Shown here one piece after another: positions 12,878-23,519 of a stretch of 64,000 bases of DNA. How positions within the stretch are numbered: the first letter of the stretch is position 1; the number at the start of each line of letters is the position of its first letter. Made by a program: the position numbers and the translations under genes. The DNA comes from Mumia xiangluensis (GTDB lineage Bacteria > Actinomycetota > Actinomycetes > Propionibacteriales > Nocardioidaceae), in the NCBI RefSeq assembly GCF_010994095.1, contig NZ_WJYO01000001.1, positions 186,001 through 250,000 of the forward strand. Direction: 5' to 3'. The notes beneath the pieces were generated by a model. It was not told the origin of the DNA and made no database searches. It saw only the letters and a program-made list of their open reading frames with translations.

Positions 12878-13279
12878 TCAGCTCCGGCGCGTGCGGCGTA
12901 CGACGAAGGCCTGGGCCTCGGTGAACCGCACCGGGAGGTTGCGCGCGGGTGTCGGCGCCGCGGTGCGCGAGGCCAGCTCGGCCTCGAGCTCCGCGACACG
13001 CGCACGCAGCGCGAGCACCTGGTTCTCGAGCGCGAGCACGCGCTTGACGCCCTCGAGCCCGAGGCCGTCGGCCGTCAGCCGAGCGACCGCGCGCAACAGC
13101 TCGACGTCGTGCAGCGAGTAGCGCCGCCCGCCGCCGCCCGTGCGGGCCGGACTGACCAGCCCGAGCCGGTCGTACGTCCGCAGCGTCTGCGGGTGCAGCC
13201 CGGACAGCTCCGCGGCCACGCTGATCACGAAGACCTTGGCCTCCGGACCCGGAGGGACGAAGTCGCCGTTGCCGACCAT
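12878..13279 (-). CDS. hspR: Heat-shock repressor HspR (MerR family)
   Basis: 133 residues. The N-terminal MerR winged helix reads VFVISVAAELSGLHPQTLRTYDRLGLVSPARTGGGGRRYS, followed by HDVELLRAVARLTADGLGLEGVKRVL and a coiled coil (residues ~85-115). HspR represses the dnaK operon and clpB by binding HAIR repeats with DnaK as co-repressor. The ATG at 13279 has GGAGGAGGT at proper spacing; the GTG immediately before it is too close. It overlaps the dnaJ stop, making it the last gene of dnaK-grpE-dnaJ-hspR. Both HAIR sites found in this window are its expected targets, one of them in front of its own operon. Confidence 0.95.
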   Translation of the reverse strand: MVGNGDFVPPGPEAKVFVISVAAELSGLHPQTLRTYDRLGLVSPARTGGGGRRYSLHDVELLRAVARLTADGLGLEGVKRVLALENQVLALRARVAELEAELASRTAAPTPARNLPVRFTEAQAFVVRRTRRS

Positions 13280-14409
13280 CACGCACCTCCTCCGAGCATC
13301 GCCGCACGCGGGTCGTCACCGTCGCGGGCGGCCCGCAGCGCCTCGACCGCGGCGCGCTCGTCGTCCGACAGCGGCGACGGGACCAGCACGTCGACGGTGA
13401 TGAGCAGGTCCGCCTTCGTCCCGTCGGCGCGGGGAGCACCCTTGCCACGAGCACGGAAGGTGCGGCCGTTGGGCGTCCCTGCGGGCACCTTCAGACGGAC
13501 CGGCGCGCCGTTGAGCGTCGGGACGGAGATCTCGGCACCGAGCGCCGCCTCGTCGAACGCGACCGGCACGGTGATCGTCAGGTTGTCGCCCTTGCGGCCG
13601 AACATCTGATGCGACTCCACGTGCACCGAGACGTACAGATCGCCGTTCGGGCCACCGTTCTCGCCCTTCGCACCCTTGCCCTTGAGGCGGATGCGCTGGC
13701 CGTCCTTCACACCGGCCGGGATGCGGACCTGCATCGTGCGCGACGACGCGGCGCGACCCGACCCGTGGCACGTGGTGCACGGGTCGTCGACGACGAGGCC
13801 GCGACCGCGGCACACGTCGCACGGCTCCGTCATCGCGAACAGGCCGCCCGACGCGCTCGTCTGCATGCCGCTGCCTTCGCAGTGCGCACACACGCGGGGC
13901 ACCGTCCCGGCCTTCGCACCCGTGCCGTGGCACGTCGCGCAGGGCTCGTCGCTGGTCGTCCGCAAGGGGACCGTCACCCCGGAGATCGCGTCCTCGAACG
14001 AGAGCGTCGCCTCCGTCTCGACGTCCGCACCGCGGCGCGCGGGTGCGCTGCGGGTGCGGGTGCCGCCCCCGAACACGCCCCCGAGCAGGTCGGAGAAGTC
14101 GAAGCCGCCGCTCGTCGTGCCGCCGGGGAAGCCGAAGCCTCCGCTGGAGCCGGCACGCGGGAAGCCGCCGCCGGACGAGAACATCGCCCGCTGCTCGTCG
14201 TACTCCTTGCGCTTCTCCGGGTTGGACAGCACGGAGTACGCCTCGGAGATGCCCTTGAACTTCTCCTCGGCGGCCTTGTCACCGGGCTTCGCGTCGGGGT
14301 GGTGGTCCCGCGCGAGCTTGCGGTACGCCTTCTTGATGTCGGACGCGCTCGCGTCCTTGGAGACTCCGAGAATCTTGTAGAAGTCCTTCTCGAACCACTC
14401 GTTGTTCAC
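13279..14409 (-). CDS. dnaJ: Chaperone DnaJ
   Basis: A 376-residue Hsp40. The J domain occupies residues 1-75 with the HPD motif in [10 protein letters not shown] that stimulates DnaK ATPase, then a G/F-rich linker ([20 protein letters not shown]), the zinc domain with four CxxCxGxG motifs ([32 protein letters not shown]) and the beta-rich substrate domain. This is the DnaJ2-type partner with hspR in actinobacteria. It starts at GTG behind a strong GAGGAGGT. It follows grpE by 34 nt. Confidence 0.95.
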   Translation of the reverse strand: MNNEWFEKDFYKILGVSKDASASDIKKAYRKLARDHHPDAKPGDKAAEEKFKGISEAYSVLSNPEKRKEYDEQRAMFSSGGGFPRAGSSGGFGFPGGTTSGGFDFSDLLGGVFGGGTRTRSAPARRGADVETEATLSFEDAISGVTVPLRTTSDEPCATCHGTGAKAGTVPRVCAHCEGSGMQTSASGGLFAMTEPCDVCRGRGLVVDDPCTTCHGSGRAASSRTMQVRIPAGVKDGQRIRLKGKGAKGENGGPNGDLYVSVHVESHQMFGRKGDNLTITVPVAFDEAALGAEISVPTLNGAPVRLKVPAGTPNGRTFRARGKGAPRADGTKADLLITVDVLVPSPLSDDERAAVEALRAARDGDDPRAAMLGGGA

Positions 14410-14443
14410 GAGACCACCTCCTCACCTGGGTGTTTCGTACGGG

Positions 14444-15036
14444 TTATTCGGCCGTCTCCGCGTCGGACACCTCGGCGTCGGCCTCGGTGGCCTCGGCCGG
14501 CTCGCTCCCGTCGTGCTCGACGACCGCGACCCGCGCCGGACGCAGGACCTTGTCGCCCACGCGGTAGCCGACCTGCATGATCGCGTCGACGGTCGGCTCG
14601 CCGTGCGGCGCGTCGGCGTCGAGACGGTGCATCAGGGCCTCGTGGAGCATCGGGTCGAACACGTCTCCGTGCTGACCGAACGCCTCGAGCCCGTGTGCGC
14701 CGGTGGCCTGGACCAGCGAGTCGGCGACGGCCTTGAAACCGCCCTCGAGCTCGCCGTGGTCGCGGGCGCGGTCGATCGTGTCGAGCACCGGGAGGAGCGA
14801 CGCGAGGACGCTTGCGGCAGCGTTCACGCGCTGGACCTCGCGGTCACGGTCGACCCTGCGCTTGTAGTTGACGTACTCGGCCTGCAGACGCTGCAGGTCG
14901 GCCGTCCGCTCGGCAAGCTGCTGGCCGAGGTCACCCACGTCCGCTGCGCCGTCGACGTCGGCCGGCTGCGCGTCGGCCGGGCCGGGGGCCGGAGCGGTCT
15001 CCTGCTCCGGCACCTCGGACTCCGCGAACTCGTTCG

Positions 15037-15040
<4 letters not shown>
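14444..15040 (-). CDS. grpE: Nucleotide exchange factor GrpE
   Basis: 198 residues. An acidic N-terminal extension (residues 1-45, [18 protein letters not shown]) is followed by the long coiled coil ([24 protein letters not shown]) and the beta-wing ending [15 protein letters not shown], with an acidic tail. GrpE releases ADP from DnaK. The GTG start overlaps the dnaK stop by 4 nt (GTGA), so the two are translationally coupled. Confidence 0.95.
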
Positions 15041-16881
<1,841 letters not shown>

Positions 16882-16941
16882 GAGTTCCTCCTGATGGATC
16901 GCGGGGCGGGTTTGTGGCCCGCCGTCTACCAGCACTCGTAA

Positions 16942-16962
16942 GTTGAGTCTGATCGTATCAAC
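16942..16962. promoter_or_regulatory. HAIR operator (HspR site) upstream of the dnaK operon
   Basis: GTTGAGT-N7-TATCAAC as read on the plus strand, extended by outer A/T symmetry (AAGTT...AACTT). It fits the HAIR consensus with small mismatches and lies about 60-80 nt upstream of the dnaK ATG. Confidence 0.8.
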
Positions 16963-17046
16963 TTAGGTGAGCGCGGCTTCATTCCCACCGTAGCGCGGAG
17001 GATTCCCAACCCGGTCGTGGGGCTGGGTCGGTCATGGCCGGCCAGG

Positions 17047-17643
17047 TCACGCGGCGGCGTCGACCACCAGCCTGGCGACGAGCATCGCCTGGATCTTCAT
17101 GGCGGTCCGGTCACCGCCGTCGGTCTCGACCGTCACGTCCACGAGGCGGTCGCCCGGGCAGGCACGCATGGATACCGACGAGGTCTCGTACGTCCACCAC
17201 GCGTCGAACGGGGCGTCGTCGACGGGCTCGACGTCCTTGCCGATGCCTAACGGCTCACCGCACACCAGCGTTCCCTGGTCGAAGTCCTCAGCCGTCGCGA
17301 CCTCGACGTCGACCCGCGTCGCGTCGTCGGCCGTGCTCCACGTGCACTTCACGGGAGTCCACCGGACGTCGTTGCTCTGGACGGTGGCCGTGACGAGCCG
17401 CCCTTCGCCCAGCGGCTCTCCGATCGCCTCTGGGAGCGTCGCGAACGCGACCGCCCGACAGGGGCTGTCAGGGGCCTCCGAGGTGGGCGCCCCCGACGGG
17501 GGTGCCTCCGACGCGGGCGTCTCAGCGCTCGCACCGGCCTCGTCGGACGGCGCGTCTCCGCCGCAGCCGCTCACGGTGAGCGCGAGAGCGACGCCGACTC
17601 CGGCGACGAACATCGGGACATGGCGCAGCGCACGACGGGTCAT
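17047..17643 (-). CDS. DUF3558-like lipoprotein
   Basis: 198 residues. MTRRALRHVPMFVAGVGVALALTVSGCGGD is a lipoprotein signal (lipobox TVSGC, Cys about residue 27), followed by a Ser/Ala/Glu/Pro spacer (residues ~30-58). The folded part starts SPCRAVAFATLPEAIGEPLG and continues with PVKCTWST, LVCGEPLG and MRACPGD, an arrangement of Cys and strands like DUF3558 lipoproteins of mycobacteria and relatives. Role unknown. The start was set by the lipoprotein signal; the frame is open upstream but Arg-rich and implausible there. Confidence 0.6.
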   Translation of the reverse strand: MTRRALRHVPMFVAGVGVALALTVSGCGGDAPSDEAGASAETPASEAPPSGAPTSEAPDSPCRAVAFATLPEAIGEPLGEGRLVTATVQSNDVRWTPVKCTWSTADDATRVDVEVATAEDFDQGTLVCGEPLGIGKDVEPVDDAPFDAWWTYETSSVSMRACPGDRLVDVTVETDGGDRTAMKIQAMLVARLVVDAAA

Positions 17644-17719
17644 CCGTCCACAGTGGTCGGCACGTCGCGGCGAGGAATCCGTACGCACCCCCAGGGTGTG
17701 CGCCGGCCGTGAGGCGGGG

Positions 17720-18172
17720 CTACTCCGCGAAGATCGCGAGGGTGCGCGCGACGCAGACCGGCTTGTCGCCACCCTCGACCTCGAGGGTGAAGTCGACGGC
17801 GACGCGCTGCCCGAGGGCGACCGGGACGACCTCGACGAGCGTGGCGCGGCCGCGCACGCGCGATCCCACGGGGAGCGGTGCCGGGAAGCGCACCTTCTCG
17901 GACCCGTAGTTGACGCCCATCTTGACGCTCTCGACCTTGTAGGTCTCGGCCGACAGCATCGGGATCAGCGAGACGGTGAGATAGCCGTGCGCGATGGTCC
18001 GGCCGAACGGACCCTGCGCCGCCTTCTCGGGGTCGACGTGGATCCACTGGTGGTCACCGGTGGCCTCGGCGAACTGGTTGACCTGCTCCTGGGTCACCTC
18101 GTGCCACTCGCTGACCCCGAGCTCCTCGCCGACGCTCGCCGACAGCTCGGCCAGATCCTTGAACACGCGCAT
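17720..18172 (-). CDS. MaoC-family (R)-enoyl-CoA hydratase
   Basis: A 150-residue single hot-dog domain. The hydratase-2 motif is clear: EATGDHQWIHVDPEKAAQGPFGRTIAHGYLTVSL contains the catalytic Asp and His and the following GPFGxTIAHGYLT. It is expected to hydrate a short trans-2-enoyl-CoA or act on a related CoA ester. GGAGGA lies 6 nt before the ATG. The promoter region contains a perfect TAAGCGATCGCTTA palindrome 16-29 nt upstream, which looks like a TetR operator; no regulator gene is adjacent. Confidence 0.88.
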   Translation of the reverse strand: MRVFKDLAELSASVGEELGVSEWHEVTQEQVNQFAEATGDHQWIHVDPEKAAQGPFGRTIAHGYLTVSLIPMLSAETYKVESVKMGVNYGSEKVRFPAPLPVGSRVRGRATLVEVVPVALGQRVAVDFTLEVEGGDKPVCVARTLAIFAE

Positions 18173-18187
18173 GTGATTCCTCCGCAC

Positions 18188-18201
18188 TAAGCGATCGCTT
18201 A
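18188..18201. promoter_or_regulatory. TetR-type operator TAAGCGATCGCTTA
   Basis: A perfect 14-bp palindrome directly upstream of the MaoC gene ribosome-binding site. Sites of this form are typical of TetR repressors of acyl-CoA metabolism in actinobacteria. The cognate regulator is not in the window neighbourhood. Confidence 0.6.
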
Positions 18202-18260
18202 CCGAGCCGATCCTAGAGCAGCAGCCGTGACTCACGGCACACCGGCTGTCGGGATCGCGG

Positions 18261-18950
18261 CTACCGCACCAGCCAGGGGACGAGGGCGAGGAACAGCCCG
18301 AGCGCGAGCAGCCCGGAGTCGGCGCGCGTCCAGGGTGCTGGTTCGGCCCACGTGCGGGTCCTCGCGTCGGCGAACCCGCGCGCGTCCATCGCCGCCGACA
18401 TCCGTCCGGCGTCGCGCAGCGCGGCCACCAACATCGCGAACGCGAGGGCGCCGCCGTGCCGGGCCAGCGACACCGGGTTGCGTGTCGGCCCGAACCCCCG
18501 CGCCCGGCGTGCCCGGTCCAGCTGCACCCACACCTCGCGCAGCGCGGAGAACCGCTGCAACGCCGCCGCGAACGCGACGACGAAGCGCGCCGGGACGTGC
18601 AGTCGCTGTCCCATCTGGTCGGCCAGGCGCGACGGGTCGAGGAACGCCGCGAGCACCGCACCCGGGAGCGCGAGCACCACGATGCGCAACCCCGCCGTGA
18701 GCGCCAGCTCGGCATCGTGTCCGCCGAGCAGCCAGGTCGACCAGACCACCGACACCGAGGCGACCCCGACGGCGACGAAACGCAGGAGCGCGAAGCGAAG
18801 AGACGGCAGCAGGACCGCCCCCGCCACGGCGTACGCGGTGAGGGCGATCACCCCGGTCCGCAGGTCGCGCACCGCGAGCGACGCGACGACCGCCGCGAAG
18901 CCGACGAGGAGCAGCACGAGCGGGTTCGCGTCGACGACGAGGCGCCTCAT
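18261..18950 (-). CDS. ykoC: ECF transporter T component (YkoC/EcfT-like)
   Basis: 229 residues with about five membrane helices (FAAVVASLAV, GVIALTAYAVAGAVLL, FVAVGVASVSVVW, LRIVVLALPGAVLAAF and a C-terminal LLALGLFLALVPWL). The cytosolic coupling region has the EcfT signature Ala-Arg-Gly twice: QLDRARRARGFGP and AAMDARGFADART. It links the ATPase to the S component. Its ATG overlaps the stop of the ATPase gene (ATGA). It is the third gene of the TPP-riboswitch operon, so the cargo is thiamin or its pyrimidine precursor. Confidence 0.88.
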   Translation of the reverse strand: MRRLVVDANPLVLLLVGFAAVVASLAVRDLRTGVIALTAYAVAGAVLLPSLRFALLRFVAVGVASVSVVWSTWLLGGHDAELALTAGLRIVVLALPGAVLAAFLDPSRLADQMGQRLHVPARFVVAFAAALQRFSALREVWVQLDRARRARGFGPTRNPVSLARHGGALAFAMLVAALRDAGRMSAAMDARGFADARTRTWAEPAPWTRADSGLLALGLFLALVPWLVR

Positions 18951-20398
18951 CGGAGCACCTCCCCAGCCTGCAGCGCCACGACCCGGTCGGCGAGGGCGAC
19001 GAGATCGGGGTCGTGGGTGGCGATCCCGACCGCCGCTCCCGCATCCGCCGCGGCGCGCACCCACCCCACGACCGCCGCCCACGTCAGCCGGTCCTGGCCC
19101 ACCGTCGGCTCGTCGAGCAGCAGGACCGGGGGACGGTGGGCGAGCGCTGCGGCCGTCGCGAGACGCCGCTGCTCGCCGCCGGACAGGCGGTACGGGTTGG
19201 CGGCCGCGTGGTCGCCGAGACCGAGGTGGGCGAGGACGGCCGCAGCGTCGACCGTGACCCCCGTACGCGCTCCCGTCGCCGCGACCTCGTCACGGGCGTG
19301 GGTCGTCACGAACCCGTGCTCGGGGTTCTGCGGGACCCAGCCGACCCGGCGGGCGAGATCGCGCGAGCGCATGCGGTGCGGGGCGCGTCCCCCGCCGAGC
19401 CCGGACACGATCCCGGACGTCGGCGCCACGAGACCGGCGAGCGCGGCCACGAGCGTCGACTTCCCCGCACCGCTCGGTCCCGTGAGCACGGTCAACGCGC
19501 CCGGCACGAGCTCCACGTCGACGCCCCGCAGGGCCGGCGTGACGGTCGTCCCGCGCATCGACGACCGCCGGAGGTCGACGTGGAGCGCCTCGGCGACCAC
19601 AGGCACACCTCCACCGGACGGCGCGACCAGTCCGGCCGGCGGCTCCAGCGGCACAGGGGCTGCGACGCCGGGCATCCACACCCCCTGCTCGGCGAGCGCG
19701 ACAGGATCGGCCGCGAACGTCACCGGATCGGTGTCGCGGACGACGACGCCGTCGGCGTCCAGGACCACCACGCGGTCGACGTGCGAGAGCCACGGTCCGA
19801 TCCTGTGCTCGACCACGACGAGAGTGGCGCCGGTCCGCGCGACGGCCTCGAGGACGCACCGGCGCACGCCGTCGGCGTTGGGCGCGTCGAGCATCGACGT
19901 CGGCTCGTCGAGGAGCAGCAGGTCGGCGTCGCTGGCAAGCACCCCTGCGAGCGCGAGGCGCTGCTGCTCGCCGCCGGAGAGGGCCGCGGTCGGGTGATCG
20001 ACGGCGTACGGCAGGCGTACGGCCTCCAGCGCCAGCCGCACCCGCCTCCAGATCTCCTCTCGCGCGACGCCGGCGTTCTCGAGACCGAACGCGACGTCGC
20101 GGCCGATCCGCTCGGCCACCACGGCGTCGGCGGGGTTCTGCATCAGCAGGCCGATCCTGCCCGCGACGTGCACCTCGCCGTACGCGTCACCGGAGCCGGC
20201 GCTGCCCAGCACCCCCGCCAGCGCACGCAGCACGGTGGACTTGCCGGCGCCCGACGGTCCGGCGAGCAGGACGCGCTCGCCCGGCTCGACGGTCAGGTCG
20301 AGGTCGCGCACGACAGGAACGCGACGGCCGAGGGGCCGCCACCCGAACCCCTCCAAGCGGGCCGACCCCCGTCGTACGGTGGTGGCGTCGGCGGTCAT
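18947..20398 (-). CDS. ykoD: ECF transporter fused double ATPase (YkoD-like)
   Basis: A 483-residue protein carrying two ABC ATPase domains in tandem. The N-terminal domain has Walker A AGPSGAGKSTVL, the Q-loop LMQNPADAVV, signature LSGGEQQRLALAG and Walker B DLLLLDEPTSMLD. The C-terminal domain repeats these with TGPSGAGKSTLVAAL, LSGGEQRRLATAAAL and PVLLLDEPTVGQD. Both sites look intact. It powers an energy-coupling-factor importer. The start overlaps the S-component stop (ATGA), and its own stop overlaps the T-component start. Confidence 0.92.
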   Translation of the reverse strand: MTADATTVRRGSARLEGFGWRPLGRRVPVVRDLDLTVEPGERVLLAGPSGAGKSTVLRALAGVLGSAGSGDAYGEVHVAGRIGLLMQNPADAVVAERIGRDVAFGLENAGVAREEIWRRVRLALEAVRLPYAVDHPTAALSGGEQQRLALAGVLASDADLLLLDEPTSMLDAPNADGVRRCVLEAVARTGATLVVVEHRIGPWLSHVDRVVVLDADGVVVRDTDPVTFAADPVALAEQGVWMPGVAAPVPLEPPAGLVAPSGGGVPVVAEALHVDLRRSSMRGTTVTPALRGVDVELVPGALTVLTGPSGAGKSTLVAALAGLVAPTSGIVSGLGGGRAPHRMRSRDLARRVGWVPQNPEHGFVTTHARDEVAATGARTGVTVDAAAVLAHLGLGDHAAANPYRLSGGEQRRLATAAALAHRPPVLLLDEPTVGQDRLTWAAVVGWVRAAADAGAAVGIATHDPDLVALADRVVALQAGEVLR

Positions 20399-21051
20399 CC
20401 GGAGGTGCGGGCGAGGCGGTCGTGGTGCTCGCGGCCGGCGGCGAAGGCGTCGAGGGCACCGGTCGGCGCCAGCGCCCGGACGAGGAGCCACCCGCCGACC
20501 CCGGCGACCAGTGCGCCGGACAGTGCGAAGAACGCGGCGTAGACGAGCTTCCAGCCGGTGCCCCAGTCGGCCCAGTAGAGGTTCCACTCGTACGCGACCG
20601 CGCACAACGCGGACACCGCACCGGCGAGCGCTGCCGCGACGACACCCCAGCGGCGCCACAGCAGCAGCGCGAACACGATCTCGGCGCCGATCCCCTGGAC
20701 CACGCCGGAGAGGATGGAGGACATCCCCCACTGGTTGCCCAGCACGAGCGCGACCATCGCGGCGATCACCTCGGTCCCGAACGCGGCTCCGGCCTTGCGG
20801 ACGACGAGACCGCCGACCACACCCCCGAGGAGCCAGGGCCCGGAGATCAGCCCGATGCTGGGCGGGAAGGCGAAGACGGACGCCGTGCTGACCACGGCGT
20901 ACAGCTGGTTCCAGCCCCAGAACACGACGCCGATCGCGACGCCGAGCATGGCGACCGTGACCAGGTCGATCGTGCGGTAGTGGACGGCATCGGCCCAGGC
21001 GCTGCGCACCGGACCGGATCGTGCCGTCGTCGGACGTGCGGCATCAGCCAT
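20395..21051 (-). CDS. ykoE: ECF transporter S component, YkoE type (thiamin/HMP)
   Basis: 218 residues. After a polar N-terminus comes a six-helix core: YRTIDLVTVAMLGVAIGVVFWGWNQLY, GLISGPWLLGGVVGGLVVRK, GNQWGMSSILSGVVQGIGAEIVFALLLW, and a C-terminal pair. This matches YkoE S components that bind thiamin or hydroxymethylpyrimidine with high affinity. The evidence for cargo is unusually direct: a TPP riboswitch covers the leader and ends in the ribosome-binding site. It is followed by the fused ATPase and T component in a coupled operon. Confidence 0.92.
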   Translation of the reverse strand: MADAARPTTARSGPVRSAWADAVHYRTIDLVTVAMLGVAIGVVFWGWNQLYAVVSTASVFAFPPSIGLISGPWLLGGVVGGLVVRKAGAAFGTEVIAAMVALVLGNQWGMSSILSGVVQGIGAEIVFALLLWRRWGVVAAALAGAVSALCAVAYEWNLYWADWGTGWKLVYAAFFALSGALVAGVGGWLLVRALAPTGALDAFAAGREHHDRLARTSG

Positions 21052-21056
21052 GATGA

Positions 21057-21151
21057 CTCCCTTCGCCGGTGCTAACCGGATCAGGTTCGGAGGGTCTGCG
21101 GCTCTTCCGCACTCTCAGCGCTCCATGCCGTACGGCACCGTGCGCTCCCCT
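21057..21151 (-). promoter_or_regulatory. TPP riboswitch (thi box)
   Basis: Read on the minus strand, the leader shows GGGGAGC at the 5' side, GCTGAGAGTG, ACCCTCCGAACCTGATCCGG, TTAGCACCGGCGAAGGGAG: the conserved thi-box segments CUGAGA and ACCUGAUC-GG in the right order, closed by a P1 stem. The 3' strand of P1 (GGGAG) is also the Shine-Dalgarno sequence of ykoE, which suggests that TPP binding blocks translation directly. Confidence 0.95.
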
Positions 21152-21247
21152 GTCGTGTGCTCGACTCTATCGCGCACCCCAGGTGCACACGAGGAGCGGG
21201 CGTCGAACGGGTCCACCCCCGCCCGACGCCCGCCCTGGGTCCCGTCG

Positions 21248-22987
21248 TCACCGTGTCGGCAGGACGAACGGCACCTCCTCCCCCGGCTCGATCGTGATGG
21301 TGTCGCCCCGGTGGCGCGCCAGCCGGCCCTCGGCGTACGTCAGGCCGGTGAAGCCGTCGATCACGACCGGCGGTTGTCCCGCGCGCAACGTGGCGAGCGG
21401 CGCAGAGGTGCGGTCGAGCCAGGCGCCCAGCTTCGTCCCGAGCGAGCGCACGAGCCGCGGGTGGCGCTCGGAGACGTCGTCGGTCTCACCGATGTCGGAC
21501 TGGAGGTCGTACAGCTCGAAGCGCTGGTCCGTGTAGAAGTAGTACAGCTTCCAGCGTCCCGAGCGGATCGTCGAGCCTGGTTCGGCTCCCCCGCGGATGT
21601 AGCCGGGAAGGTGGTGGAAGAGGTCGCGGTCGAGCTCGCGGCCCTTGCTGAAGGCGGGGCGCAGGTCGATCCCGTCGAGCGGCACGCGCTTGGGGAGCTT
21701 CGCGCCCGCGTACGAGGCCAGCGTCGGGTAGAGGTCGACACCGTTGATCACGGTGTGGTTGGTGCTGCGCGGCTTGACGAGGTCACGGTTGCCGCTCCAG
21801 ACGATCCACGGGATGCGGACACCGCCGTCGTAGAGCTCCGACTTGCGTCCCCGCAGCGGCTCGTTGAACGACCCCTGGTTCGTCTCGCCGCCGTTGTCGG
21901 AGGTGAAGATGACCAGGGTGTTGTCAGCGAGCGGACGACCGTGGTTGCGCGGGTCCGGTGTCTCCTCCAGGTAGTCGATCACGCGCGCGACGGACTGGTC
22001 GATCCCTTCGACGAGGGCCGCGTAGGCCGGGCTGGCGGGGTCCGCGGCGGGGGTCTTCGCCTGGTACTTGGCGAGCAGGTCCGTGCGGGCCTGGAAGTTC
22101 GCGACCGGGAAGTGCGGGGCGTACTGGCTCAGGTACGTGAAGAAGGGCTTGTCCTTGTCCTTGCTGCGGTCGATGTAGTCGATCGCGGCGTCGGTGATCG
22201 CGTCGGTGACGTGCTTGGGCGTCCCGACCAGCGCGTCGACCTGCTCCTCGCTGACGCCCTGGCTGTACGGCGCGATGTTCTCGTCGACGTACTCCTGGCT
22301 GTAGTCGGCGGCGTACTTGTCGAGCTCCGGCGCGACGGTGTCGTTGAAGGTCCCGCCGGATGCGTGGTAGACGGTCGCGTGGGACCACGGACCGCCGCCC
22401 CAGCTCTCGTCGAACCCGTGCGACTCGACGATCTCCTGCGCCGTCGCGGCCACATGGAACTTGCCCGCGTAGCCGGTCGAGTAGCCCGCGTCCTGGAGCG
22501 TCTCCGCGAAGGTCGGGAACTCGGTGGGGACCGCGTTCACGGCGCCGTCGGCACGCCCCTGAGGGACGCCCACCAGCGGGCTGGTGGTCGTGTTGTTGAT
22601 CCCGCCGACGGCGTAGATGTTGTTGGTGGGGCGGGTCGCGTACTGACCGGTGAGCAGTGCGGACCGCGTCGGAGCGCACTGGGGCGAGGCGTACGCGTTG
22701 TCGAAGACGGCCCCCTCCTCGGCGAGGCTGTCGAGGACCGGCGTCTCGTTGAAGTCGTTGCCGTGCCCGCCGTTCGTACGCCCGGTGCCGAGGTCGGACC
22801 AACCGAGGTCGTCCGCCATCACGTACACGATGTTGGGGCGAGGAGCCTTGCGGTGGTCGTGCTTCGATCCCGCGGGCGCCGCCGGCGGAGCAGCCTGGCC
22901 AGGCTGCGCTGCGAACACCAGTCCGGTGCAGACCATCGACAGCACAGCGGGGGCCGCGATCGCTCCGAGGAGCTTCGAGGATGGCAT
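21248..22987 (-). CDS. Exported sulfatase
   Basis: 579 residues with a signal peptide (MPSSKLLGAIAAPAVLSMVC, hydrophobic to about residue 32). Formylglycine-dependent sulfatase landmarks: metal ligands in NIVYVMADDLGWSD (Asp59/Asp60), and the modification motif C-A-P-T-R followed by SALLTG, with Cys104 as the residue converted to formylglycine, then FTSDNGGE for further metal/sulfate ligands. It would hydrolyse a sulfate ester outside the cytoplasm. GAAAGGT precedes the ATG. No formylglycine-generating enzyme gene or transporter is adjacent, so the substrate is open. Confidence 0.9.
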   Translation of the reverse strand: MPSSKLLGAIAAPAVLSMVCTGLVFAAQPGQAAPPAAPAGSKHDHRKAPRPNIVYVMADDLGWSDLGTGRTNGGHGNDFNETPVLDSLAEEGAVFDNAYASPQCAPTRSALLTGQYATRPTNNIYAVGGINNTTTSPLVGVPQGRADGAVNAVPTEFPTFAETLQDAGYSTGYAGKFHVAATAQEIVESHGFDESWGGGPWSHATVYHASGGTFNDTVAPELDKYAADYSQEYVDENIAPYSQGVSEEQVDALVGTPKHVTDAITDAAIDYIDRSKDKDKPFFTYLSQYAPHFPVANFQARTDLLAKYQAKTPAADPASPAYAALVEGIDQSVARVIDYLEETPDPRNHGRPLADNTLVIFTSDNGGETNQGSFNEPLRGRKSELYDGGVRIPWIVWSGNRDLVKPRSTNHTVINGVDLYPTLASYAGAKLPKRVPLDGIDLRPAFSKGRELDRDLFHHLPGYIRGGAEPGSTIRSGRWKLYYFYTDQRFELYDLQSDIGETDDVSERHPRLVRSLGTKLGAWLDRTSAPLATLRAGQPPVVIDGFTGLTYAEGRLARHRGDTITIEPGEEVPFVLPTR

Positions 22988-23099
22988 GGGTGACCTTTCG
23001 TGAGTCGTCTCGTCGAAAGCAGAAGTTGCGAGATAAACTCTATCTACTTAGACGACTATCACCGCGAGCGTCCGCCGCTTGGACCCGACGGGAGAACGC

Positions 23100-23474
23100 T
23101 CAGGTGAGGAGGCTCTCCCGGCCGAACATCGCCGCGAGAGCGCGCGCCGACGGCTCGCCGAGATCCGGGTCGGCACCTGCTCCGATCAGGACCGAGACGA
23201 CGAGCTCCTCGGCCTTGAAGATCGCCCCGGCGAGCGGGCTCTGGCCGCGGTCGTTGAGCCGGTTGACGTCGGCTCCCGCGTCGATGAGGCGTTGCACGAT
23301 GTCGGCGTGCCCGTGGTAGGCGGCGAGGGTCAGCAGCGTGTTGCCCGTCGCGTCCGTGAGATTGACCGGCACCCCGCCCTGGACGTACGCGAGCAGGCTG
23401 TCTGCGTCACCGCTGCGGGCCATGTCGAACAGCTGGGCCGTGACCTCGTCTGCCTCGTCGCTCGGTCCGGTCAT
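23100..23474 (-). CDS. Small ankyrin-repeat protein
   Basis: 124 residues made of about three ankyrin repeats: TGNTLLTLAAYHGHADIVQRLIDAGADVNRLNDRGQSPLAGAIFKAEELVVSVLIGAGADPDLGEP. The first repeat is degenerate (VTAQLFDMARSGDADSLLAYVQGGVPVNLTDA). Such proteins are binding scaffolds; in several actinobacteria they accompany catalase, but none is nearby here. It appears to be transcribed alone from a leaderless promoter (TAGGGT 7 nt before the ATG). Confidence 0.88.
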   Translation of the reverse strand: MTGPSDEADEVTAQLFDMARSGDADSLLAYVQGGVPVNLTDATGNTLLTLAAYHGHADIVQRLIDAGADVNRLNDRGQSPLAGAIFKAEELVVSVLIGAGADPDLGEPSARALAAMFGRESLLT

Positions 23475-23481
23475 GAGGTGG

Positions 23482-23487
23482 ACCCTA
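23482..23487 (-). promoter_or_regulatory. -10 element TAGGGT, leaderless ankyrin gene
   Basis: TAGGGT on the minus strand ends 7 nt before the ATG at 23474; there is no ribosome-binding site in that gap. Confidence 0.4.
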
Positions 23488-23519
23488 CCTGCGCGGGCCC
23501 GACGCGGAACAGGTCACGG

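Noticed and set aside
23032-23044. GATA-N5-TATC inverted repeat upstream of the sulfatase gene
   Set aside because: Arms of only 4 bp in an AT-rich promoter stretch; not distinguishable from chance.
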